NCBI GenBank assembly: GCA_910578755.1
Contig: CAJTSZ010000069.1
Coordinates: 1 to 12,255, forward strand
Source of the DNA: an uncultured Oscillospiraceae bacterium
Lineage (GTDB): Bacteria > Bacillota > Clostridia > Oscillospirales > Ruminococcaceae
Direction of reading: 5' to 3'
DNA: 12,255 nucleotides
Both the position numbers and the translations under genes were made by a program. The notes below the pieces were generated by a model. The model ran no database searches and had not been told where the DNA came from. It saw nothing but the letters and a program-made list of their open reading frames with translations. Shown in pieces: positions 1-6,110 of this stretch; the first letter of the stretch is position 1; every line of letters begins with the position of its first letter.

Positions 1-339
1 GCTGCCGGTGTTGAAAAAGGAAGCCACCAAAATACCGCCGCCCAGGGGCACCAAAACACCGCACAAGGCAATAACAAAGGCGGATTTACCGGACTTTTTC
101 AGTTCTGTCAAATCCGTTTCCAGCCCAGCGGTAAACATTAAAATAATAACGCCTATTTCCGCCACCTGGCTCATAAACTCTGTTTCATGGAGGATGTCAA
201 GGCAAGCCGGGCCCATTACCAGGCCAGCCACCAGGGCCCCAACCACCTGGGGCATATTAAAGCGTTTGGTTACAATGCCAAAAACCTTGGTGGAAATTAA
301 AATCAGCGCTAAATCCATTAAAAAATGGTAGGATACCAT
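1..339 (-). CDS. Cation:proton antiporter (CPA2/Kef-like), N-terminal part, cut by window edge
   Basis: Reading the minus strand from the ATG at 339, the frame stays open for 113 codons to the left edge, so the gene is 3'-partial. The protein begins MVSYHFLMDLALILIS and continues with FNMPQVVGALVAGLVMGP, then IGVIILMFTAGLETDL. These are hydrophobic membrane segments with the PQVVGAL/AGLVMGP and FTAGLETDL signatures typical of CPA2 monovalent cation:proton antiporters (Kef/NapA fold, inner membrane). The start is supported by an AGGTG motif about 5 nt upstream and a well-spaced promoter further up. Family function is exchange of Na+ or K+ for H+; the ion cannot be read from this fragment. No C-terminal regulatory (TrkA/RCK) domain can be assessed. 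It is transcribed divergently from the ABC exporter operon. Confidence 0.85.
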   Translation of the reverse strand, partial: MVSYHFLMDLALILISTKVFGIVTKRFNMPQVVGALVAGLVMGPACLDILHETEFMSQVAEIGVIILMFTAGLETDLTELKKSGKSAFVIALCGVLVPLGGGILVASFFNTGS

Positions 340-389
340 ACACGCACCTGCTTTCTTTTCATTGCTCTTTTACCCATTGTCGGTGTTTC

Positions 390-418
390 AGTATAGTCCT
401 CTTTTTACATAAATTCAA
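390..418 (-). promoter_or_regulatory. Sigma-A-type promoter of the antiporter gene
   Basis: On the minus strand, TTGAAT (418-413) is followed after exactly 17 nt by TATACT (395-390), about 50 nt upstream of the antiporter start codon. Both hexamers are close to consensus. Confidence 0.65.
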
Positions 419-501
419 GAATATTTTTGTGTAAATTTTTTCGACTTGCTGCACAAAACTTGGCACTTTTGTACAGTTTGTTTGTATATTTTTTAACAAT
501 A

Positions 502-1025
502 TCTCCAAGCCTGTGCTCCTGTATGGGCTCTCTACCCCAAAGGAGGGGGCAGACTACCCGCTTAATAGCCCCACCTCCGTGGAGCATTACCAAACTTTCA
601 GCCTCTAACCGTTAGAGCCTGCAAACAACAGGTGCGCACCAGCGGGAATGCCGCCCCCTCCTTTGGGCGGCATTGGCCTCACGAAAAAAAGCGTTCCTCT
701 TTCCATGGCCTTGCAGCTTGCCTGCGGCCCATGGAAGTAAAAACGCTTTTTGAGTGCGGACAACCGCATTTTAATAGTGGCAGTAAGTGGCGCCGCCCAG
801 TCTTTTGCGTTAGCAGACTGGGCGGAAGGGGTCCAGGGGTATCCCCTGGTGTGCTTTCTTTTCCCATTTCTTTTCACACAAAAGAAATGGGCCAGGTGTG
901 GGCCGGGAAGGCCCACAAAAAAGGCCCAGGGTGCGGGGCTGGGTAAGCCCCGTTGGCAGAAGCTTAAAGGTAGCTAATACCTCCAAAAAGAAAACCCTTA
1001 CAGCGGGTACCCCGCTGTAAGGGTT
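502..1025 (-). repeat. Hairpin-array repeat, copy A
   Basis: This stretch has no credible gene and is a chain of hairpins: palindrome CTCTAACCGTTAGAG (603-617); AATGCCGCCC/GGGCGGCATT (647-656/665-674); AAAAAGCGTT/AACGCTTTTT (686-695/742-751) enclosing TTCCATGG/CCATGGAA (701-708/729-736); TGCGG/CCGCA (755-768); CCGCCCAGTCT/AGACTGGGCGG (793-803/815-825); CCAGGGG/CCCCTGG (833-849); CCCATTTCTTTT/AAAAGAAATGGG (863-874/880-891); GTGGGCC/GGCCCAC (898-916); CGGGGCT/AGCCCCG (934-952); and a 15-bp stem at 993-1025. It aligns end to end with copy B (5476-5932), with identical blocks of 34 nt (584-617) and 44 nt (640-683). I assign it to minus because there the 993-1025 hairpin comes first and is followed by a T-rich tract, as in an intrinsic terminator. 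Orientation is otherwise arbitrary. Confidence 0.85.
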
Positions 1026-1113
1026 GGGCCTGGGGTTTATGGTACATTTTATACAAAAACACAAAATCAATCGGCCTTCTTTACCAAAAAATTCGTACAT
1101 CTTACAAAAAGTA

Positions 1114-1142
1114 TTTCCTTTTTTTTAATTTTTTGATATACT
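1114..1142 (+). promoter_or_regulatory. Possible promoter of the ABC exporter operon
   Basis: TATACT (1137-1142) is a good -10 hexamer. The matching -35 at 17-nt spacing, TTTCCT (1114-1119), is weak but lies beside a T-rich tract. This would place the transcript start near 1149 and give a leader of roughly 80 nt. Confidence 0.4.
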
Positions 1143-1172
1143 GTCTAAGTATCTATGCATTTCATCATAGAA

Positions 1173-1206
1173 GGCCCGCCCAAGGCGGGCCGTAAAAACG
1201 TTTTAC
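1173..1206 (+). promoter_or_regulatory. Tandem hairpins in the leader of the ABC operon
   Basis: GGCCCGCC (1173-1180), loop CAA, GGCGGGCC (1184-1191) is an 8-bp GC-rich stem. It is followed at once by GTAAAA (1192-1197), ACG, TTTTAC (1201-1206). No T-run follows, so this is not a simple terminator. It sits between the possible promoter and the ribosome binding site, where an attenuator, operator or translational control element would be. Its role is unknown. Confidence 0.45.
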
Positions 1207-1231
1207 TTTAAAGAAATGTGAGGTGGAAACA

Positions 1232-3127
1232 ATGGAAACAAAAAAACATGGGAGGGCCAGCCTGCTTTGGCAGCTTTCCCGGGGGTTCCGGCTTTGGTGG
1301 ACTGCGGCGCTAACGGCCACAATTTTAACCACCCTCCTAAGCTACCTTACCCCCCAGGTCATTCGCGTTACGGTGGACTCTGTGTTGGATAACCAGCCCT
1401 TTGACGTTCCCCAGTTTATTTTAAACATGATAAATGCCATTGGCGGCCGGGAAGTTATACGGCAGAACCTAATCATCTGCGCTGCTGCGGCAATGCTGTG
1501 CTCCATTCTTTCCGGCATTTCAAAGTTTTTTTTCCGTTTTACTACAGCAAAGGCTGCCGAAGGAATGATTACTTCCCTGCGTAACCAGCTTTACGCCCAC
1601 ATACAGCGCCTTCCCTACGCCTGGCATGTGGCCAACCAAACTGGGGACATTATTCAGCGTTGTACCTCCGATGTAGATGTAGTACGCAATTTTATTTCCA
1701 GCAAGCTGTTGGAAATGGTGCGCACTATTTTACTTATCACCATTTCCCTTTCCGCTATGTTTGCTATGAACGCCAAAATTGCCACGGTATCCCTGCTGTT
1801 TATGCCTTTTACCGCCGGCTTTTCCGCCATATTTTACTCAAAAATATCCAAAAACTTCCGTAAAACCGACGAGGCGGAAGGCGCCCTCAGCGCCACAGTG
1901 CAGGAAAACCTTACCGGCGTGCGGGTGGTGCGGGCCTTTGGCCGGGAAGCCTACGAAATTGGCCGTTTTTCCGAAAAAATTAACACCTACACCAACCTGT
2001 GGGTAAAGCTCAGCGACCTTATGGCCTACTATTTTGGTACCGGCGCCCTGCTGTGCGAGCTGCAAATTATGGTTGTTATCCTCTTCGGCACAGTGGAAGC
2101 CGTTTCCGGCGCCATTACCCTGGGTGAATTTTTGGTGTTTGTTTCCTACAACTCCATGCTGGTGTGGCCGGTGCGGGGCCTTGGGCGTATTCTTGCAGAT
2201 ATGAGTAAAACCGGCGTTTCCTTGTCCCGTATTTTGGAAATCCTCCATGTATCGCCGGAAATAAACCTTCCGGCAGCAGCGAACCATCTTCTGGAAACCA
2301 ACGCTTTCCCGGCGGAGGAACCTTCTCAAAATGCCTCCTGCAACTTTAAAGGGGACATTGCCTTTGAAAATGTTTCCTTTGGCTATGAAAATGGGGGGGA
2401 CACCCTTTCCCATGTCAGCTTCACCATTAAAGCAGGCACAACAGTGGGTATTCTTGGGGGGACCGGCAGCGGCAAATCTACCCTGACCTATTTGCTGGAC
2501 CGTCTTTACGACCTTCCCGAAAACCAGGGCCGCATTACCATTGACGGCGTGGATATCCGTTCCATCCCCCGCCAGTTGCTGCGGAACAACGTGGGCCTTG
2601 TTTTGCAGGAGCCCTTCCTGTTTTCCAAAACCATTGAAGAAAACATTGCCATTGCAAGCCCCTCCCGCCACAGCGCCAACTTAGAGGACGTGCGGAAAAT
2701 GGCCTCCATCGCCGATGTGGACGACGATATTTCTGCCTTTGCCGAAGGGTACGGCACCTTAGTAGGCGAACGCGGCGTCACCCTTTCCGGAGGGCAAAAA
2801 CAGCGGGTGGCCATTGCCCGTATGCTGATGCAGCACGCCCCCATTATGGTGTTTGACGATTCCCTTTCCGCGGTGGATACAGAAACCGACCTGAAAATCC
2901 GCCAAGCCTTGGGAGAACAGACCGGCGGCAGCACCGTTATTTTAATTTCCCACCGCATTACTACCCTTATGAACGCCGACCAAATTATTGTGCTGGATAA
3001 GGGCCGTATTGCGGAACAGGGGACCCACCAGGAGCTGATTGCCCAAAAGGGGATTTACCAGCAAATCTACCACATCCAAAACATGGATGATGCCCCCATT
3101 ACAGATATGACAGGAGGTGTATGTTAA
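1232..3127 (+). CDS. Heterodimeric ABC exporter, subunit with degenerate Walker B (BmrC/TM287-like)
   Basis: This is a half-transporter: about six membrane segments in residues 1-330, then a nucleotide-binding domain. Walker A is GGTGSGKST (Lys415), the signature is canonical LSGGQ (about 518), and the H-loop His is 574. The residue after the Walker B Asp is Asp543 (VFDDSLSAVD), where an active ATPase has Glu. Asp at this site is the mark of the non-catalytic half of heterodimeric exporters such as BmrCD, LmrCD and TM287/288. The protein probably sits in the cell membrane and exports drugs or lipophilic metabolites together with the next gene; the substrate cannot be read. I prefer ATG 1232, giving 631 aa, because AGGTGG (1221-1226) lies 5 nt upstream. 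A GTG at 1223 would add three residues but overlaps that site. The gene overlaps the next by one base (TAATG). Confidence 0.9.
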   Translation: METKKHGRASLLWQLSRGFRLWWTAALTATILTTLLSYLTPQVIRVTVDSVLDNQPFDVPQFILNMINAIGGREVIRQNLIICAAAAMLCSILSGISKFFFRFTTAKAAEGMITSLRNQLYAHIQRLPYAWHVANQTGDIIQRCTSDVDVVRNFISSKLLEMVRTILLITISLSAMFAMNAKIATVSLLFMPFTAGFSAIFYSKISKNFRKTDEAEGALSATVQENLTGVRVVRAFGREAYEIGRFSEKINTYTNLWVKLSDLMAYYFGTGALLCELQIMVVILFGTVEAVSGAITLGEFLVFVSYNSMLVWPVRGLGRILADMSKTGVSLSRILEILHVSPEINLPAAANHLLETNAFPAEEPSQNASCNFKGDIAFENVSFGYENGGDTLSHVSFTIKAGTTVGILGGTGSGKSTLTYLLDRLYDLPENQGRITIDGVDIRSIPRQLLRNNVGLVLQEPFLFSKTIEENIAIASPSRHSANLEDVRKMASIADVDDDISAFAEGYGTLVGERGVTLSGGQKQRVAIARMLMQHAPIMVFDDSLSAVDTETDLKIRQALGEQTGGSTVILISHRITTLMNADQIIVLDKGRIAEQGTHQELIAQKGIYQQIYHIQNMDDAPITDMTGGVC

Positions 3128-3129
3128 TG
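3112..3129 (+). promoter_or_regulatory. Ribosome binding site deciding the start of the second ABC gene
   Basis: AGGAGG at 3112-3117 lies 3 nt before ATG 3121 but 9 nt before ATG 3127. The second spacing is the usual one. The ATG at 3127 also shares its A with the TAA of the upstream gene, a common translational-coupling layout. Confidence 0.6.
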
Positions 3130-4971
3130 GCTCAAACCGCCGCAGCCTCCTCCAAAACCCAGGAGGCTCCAAAATCTGTAAACATGAAGGTATGGAAAAA
3201 GCTCTTCCCTTTCCTTGCCAAATACAAGGGGCGCCTCACCTGGTTGGTTTTCATCAACCTGGTTTGCGCCTTAATCGATATTATTCTGCCCCTTTTTCAA
3301 AAGCTTGCCATTGACCATTTTATTGTCCCTGGCACAACGGAAAACATTTGGTTTTTTGCCGGAGTATATGCCCTTGTAATTGCCCTGCAAACCTTTAGCG
3401 TTATTATGTTTTCCCGTTCGGCCAACCGTATGGAAATGTACCTGGGCAAGGACTTAAAAAGCGCTGTGTTCACCCATTTGCAAACCCTTTCCTTTAACTA
3501 TTACAACACTACGCCCGTGGGCTATATGCTGGCCCGGGTAATGAGCGATACCAGCCGCATTGGCGAAGTTATTGCCTGGGGCCTAATCGACCTGATGTGG
3601 GCCCTTACCTATGTTGGCGGCGTTTTGTTTGTCATGTTCACCCTGAACTGGAAACTGGCCCTGCTGGTTACCCTGGTGGTGCCCCCGGTGGTACTTGCCA
3701 CCAGGTTCTTCCAAAAGCGCATTTTAACTGTGAACCGCCAGGTGCGGGCCATTAACTCCCAAATGACTGGGGCCTTTAATGAAGGCATCACCGGCGCGCG
3801 CACCTCCAAAACCCTGGTAATCGAGGACTTAAACGACGCCGAATTCCAGGAAATTACCGGCAATCTGTACACAAAAAACATCCACCTGGTGCGGTTAAAC
3901 GCTCTCTACATCCCTGTTGTGCTCTGCTTCAGTTCCATTGCTACCGCCATTGTTCTGGTACAGGGCGGGCGTATGGCTATGGAGGGCGTTATGCTCCTGG
4001 GCACCCTTTCCGCCTTTTTAACCTACGCGGTCAATATGCTCAACCCCATCGAGCAGGCGGCCCGCATTATTGGGGAGTTGATTTCTACCCAGGCCAACGT
4101 GGAGCGCGTTACCGATATTTTGGAAACCCAGCCTACCGTTACGGACAGCCCCGAAGTTGTTGCAAAATACGGCGACTGTTTCCATCCTAAAAAGGAAAAC
4201 TGGGAACCCATTGAAGGCAATATCGAGTTCCGCCATGTGGACTTCCACTACCCCGACAGCCAGGAAGAAATCCTCCATGATTTTAACCTCACGGTAAAAT
4301 CCGGCACTACCGTTGCCATTGTGGGCGAAACCGGCGCAGGCAAATCTACCCTGGTAAACCTGTGCTGCCGCTTTTTTGAACCCACCGGCGGCCAAATTTT
4401 AATTGACGGGGTGGATTACCGCCAGCGCAGCCAGCTGTGGCTCCACAGCTCCTTGGGCTATGTGCTGCAAACGCCCCACCTGTTCTCCGGCACTGTAAAG
4501 GAAAATATCCGCTATGGCAAGCTGGATGCTACAGATGAAGAAATTATTGCCGCAGCCAAAATTGTTTCCGCCCATGAAATTATTGAAGCTATGGACAAAG
4601 GCTACGACAGCGACGTTGGCGAGGGCGGCGACAAGCTCTCCACCGGGGAAAAGCAGCTGATCTCCTTTGCACGGGCCGTCTTGGCAGACCCCCGCATTTT
4701 TGTTTTGGACGAGGCCACCTCCTCCATTGATACAAAAACCGAACAGCTGATTCAAAACGCCATTTCCCACCTGCTGCAAAACAGGACTTCTTTCCTTATT
4801 GCCCACCGGCTTTCTACCATCCGCCAGGCGGATATTATCCTGGTGGTGCGGGACGGCCAAATTATTGAACAGGGCACCCACCAGCAGCTTTTGGAGCAAA
4901 AGGGTTACTACCACACCCTGTACCGCAACCAATACGCCAAGGAAGCTGCCGAAAAGTTAAACTGGCAATAA
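3127..4971 (+). CDS. Heterodimeric ABC exporter, catalytic subunit (BmrD/TM288-like)
   Basis: This is the partner half-transporter of 614 aa. An N-terminal cytosolic stretch is followed by about six membrane segments and an ATP-binding domain. Walker A is GETGAGKST (Lys406), Walker B has the catalytic Glu529 (VLDEATSSID), and the H-loop His is 560. The signature motif is LSTGEKQ instead of LSGGQ. With the upstream subunit this gives the expected asymmetry. The consensus ATP site combines this Walker A/B with the partner's LSGGQ, and the degenerate site combines the partner's Asp543 with this LSTGE. A multidrug-type exporter in the cell membrane is the likely role, by family. ATG 3121 would add two residues; 3127 has the better spacing from AGGAGG. 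The pair forms one operon. Confidence 0.9.
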   Translation: MAQTAAASSKTQEAPKSVNMKVWKKLFPFLAKYKGRLTWLVFINLVCALIDIILPLFQKLAIDHFIVPGTTENIWFFAGVYALVIALQTFSVIMFSRSANRMEMYLGKDLKSAVFTHLQTLSFNYYNTTPVGYMLARVMSDTSRIGEVIAWGLIDLMWALTYVGGVLFVMFTLNWKLALLVTLVVPPVVLATRFFQKRILTVNRQVRAINSQMTGAFNEGITGARTSKTLVIEDLNDAEFQEITGNLYTKNIHLVRLNALYIPVVLCFSSIATAIVLVQGGRMAMEGVMLLGTLSAFLTYAVNMLNPIEQAARIIGELISTQANVERVTDILETQPTVTDSPEVVAKYGDCFHPKKENWEPIEGNIEFRHVDFHYPDSQEEILHDFNLTVKSGTTVAIVGETGAGKSTLVNLCCRFFEPTGGQILIDGVDYRQRSQLWLHSSLGYVLQTPHLFSGTVKENIRYGKLDATDEEIIAAAKIVSAHEIIEAMDKGYDSDVGEGGDKLSTGEKQLISFARAVLADPRIFVLDEATSSIDTKTEQLIQNAISHLLQNRTSFLIAHRLSTIRQADIILVVRDGQIIEQGTHQQLLEQKGYYHTLYRNQYAKEAAEKLNWQ

Positions 4972-4972
4972 A

Positions 4973-5024
4973 AACTTACAGCGGTATGCCGCTGTAAGTT
5001 AGCAAGTTGGGCACGCCCAACTTG
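4973..5024 (+). repeat. Two hairpins directly after the ABC operon
   Basis: Stem AACTTACAGCGG (4973-4984), loop TATG, CCGCTGTAAGTT (4989-5000) begins 2 nt after the stop codon. It is followed by CAAGTTGGG (5003-5011), CACG, CCCAACTTG (5016-5024). Neither has a T-run. The first shares the TTACAGCGG core with the hairpin at 993-1025, and the second belongs to the CAAGTT...AACTTG hairpin family seen repeatedly downstream. Confidence 0.75.
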
Positions 5025-5046
5025 TGGCCTATTCTTTACCCCTTTA

Positions 5047-5076
5047 GGGGCCCCAACCGGGGCCCCTTTTCTTTTT
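5047..5076 (+). terminator. Intrinsic terminator of the ABC exporter operon
   Basis: GGGGCCCC (5047-5054), loop AACC, GGGGCCCC (5059-5066) is an 8-bp all-GC stem followed directly by TTTTCTTTTT (5067-5076). It lies 75 nt after the stop codon. It also forms the first hairpin of the plus-oriented repeat copy. Confidence 0.85.
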
Positions 5077-5440
5077 GGAGATACTGGCTGCCTATTGGGG
5101 CTTTCAGCCCCAACCCCTTTAGGGGCCCTCCAGCCCCTAAAACCCCAGGCCATATTTCTTTTGGCATCAAAAGAAATATGGAAAAGAAACAGCAATTCAG
5201 CGGGTATACCCGCTGAATTGGCAGCAAGTTCGCAAAGCGAACTTGTGGGGCTTCCGCCCTACGGATACCCGTTATTTGCCAGTGCCACTCAATAAACGGC
5301 GGCAACTGGTGTTTGTACAGCGTCACGCCCTTCACTGAAGGGCTACAAGTTTGGCAAAGCCAAACTTGCAAAACTTGTTCACAGGCAGAAGTTACCGCAA
5401 GTTCGTTTTACGAACTTGCAGCCCCACACTGTGGGGCGAT
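5047..5440 (+). repeat. Hairpin-array repeat, plus-oriented copy (B')
   Basis: After the terminator hairpin come TTGGGGCT/AGCCCCAA (5095-5113), TAGGGGC/GCCCCTA (5120-5139), CCATATTTCTTTT/AAAAGAAATATGG (5150-5162/5169-5181), a 28-nt perfect palindrome centred on GGGTATACCC (5193-5220), CAAGTTCGC/GCGAACTTG (5225-5245), GCCCTT/AAGGGC (5327-5343), CAAGTTTGGC/GCCAAACTTG (5346-5368), GCAAGTTCGT/ACGAACTTGC (5397-5419) and GCCCCAC/GTGGGGC (5421-5437). The order (terminator hairpin, T-run, GGAGATA, TTGGGG stem, long CT-rich stem) mirrors copy B read on the minus strand, so it is a diverged copy in opposite orientation. It carries no coding sequence that I can support. Confidence 0.8.
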
Positions 5441-5475
5441 GGCCATATTATAAGTTCGCTGTACTGCACAACGGT

Positions 5476-5932
5476 TGGTTTCCCAAAAGGAAAGGGTAAC
5501 TATCTGCTTAGTAGCCTCGCCTGCGCTCGGCATTACCAAACTTTCAGCCTCTAACCGTTAGAGGCCACAATCCAAAAAACCGCACAGCGGGAATGCCGCC
5601 CCCTCCTTTGGGCGGCATTGGCCTCACGCAGGGGAGTGTTCCTTGTAAAATGGTCATGTGTGAATACACGACCTATTATAATCAAACACTCCCCAAGTGC
5701 GGCCAACCGCATTTGGGGAGTGGCAGTAAGTGGCGCCGCCCAGCCTTTTGCGCCAGCAGGCTGGGCGGAAGGGGTCCAGGGGTGAAACCCCGGCGGCGCT
5801 TCTTTTCCCCCTTTTCTTTCGCTGTAGAAAGAAAAGGGGCCGGGTTTGGGGGTGGAACCCCCAACAGCAGAAGCCTGGGGGCAACCCCATACCTCCAAAA
5901 AAGCCTGCCGCTGGTTCGCGGCAGGCTTTTTT
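5476..5932 (-). repeat. Hairpin-array repeat, copy B
   Basis: This copy is collinear with copy A. GCATTACC through GTTAGAG at 5530-5563 and a 44-nt block at 5585-5628 are identical to copy A. Its stems are AATGCCGCCC/GGGCGGCATT (5592-5619), GGGGAGTGTT/AACACTCCCC (5631-5640/5685-5694), TGCGG/CCGCA (5698-5711), CCGCCCAGCCT/AGGCTGGGCGG (5736-5746/5758-5768), GGGGT/ACCCC (5779-5791), CCCCTTTTCTTTC/GAAAGAAAAGGGG (5808-5820/5827-5839), TTGGGGGT/ACCCCCAA (5846-5864) and TGGGG/CCCCA (5876-5889). It ends in the same ATACCTCCAAAAA tail as copy A, followed by a terminator hairpin. Open frames here lack ribosome binding sites and follow the repeats. Copies B' and B together fill nearly the whole gap between the ABC operon and the peptidase. 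Confidence 0.85.
5897..5932. terminator. Bidirectional intrinsic terminator
   Basis: AAAAAA (5897-5902) precedes GCCTGCCGC (5903-5911), loop TGGTTC, GCGGCAGGC (5918-5926) and TTTTTT (5927-5932). The 9-bp stem has a T-run on either strand. It insulates the peptidase promoter from upstream transcription. Confidence 0.8.
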
Positions 5933-6047
5933 GCTTGTGCCACAGCCAAATCGCCTATAAAGCCGCTTCTGCGGCAAGGTCAGGGCAGTGCTTTGCACAA
6001 ATAATCCCCCCATATTTGTCTGAAACATATAAAGTGAAAAATAAATA

Positions 6048-6076
6048 TTTAACTGTCCTTGTATATGGTGTATAAT
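6048..6076 (+). promoter_or_regulatory. Promoter of the S9 peptidase gene
   Basis: TATAAT (6071-6076) is a perfect -10. TTTAAC (6048-6053) at 17-nt spacing is a modest -35. The hexamer lies 34 nt before the start codon. Confidence 0.6.
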
Positions 6077-6110
6077 GTAGCTATCCCAATTTTAGCAGGA
6101 GGTTTTTACC

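Noticed and set aside
605..1100. Several overlapping open frames of 60-104 codons on both strands
   Set aside because: They lie wholly in the hairpin array, have no ribosome binding sites, and exist in several frames at once because the repeat is GC-rich and palindromic.
1838..2671. 277-codon minus-strand frame
   Set aside because: It is antisense to the first ABC gene, whose motifs are intact. The frame is a codon-bias shadow.
4973..5440. CRISPR array
   Set aside because: The hairpins differ in sequence, length and spacing. There is no constant repeat with uniform spacers, and no cas gene is in the window.
5684..5715. tRNA-like cloverleaf in the hairpin clusters
   Set aside because: Stem lengths and loops do not fit acceptor, D, anticodon and T arms, and no GTTCRANYC T-loop with CCA-type end was found.
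5551..6075. Open frames of 124-160 codons on both strands
   Set aside because: They follow array copy B. Their translations change length and frame between copies A, B and C, so protein sequence is not what is conserved.
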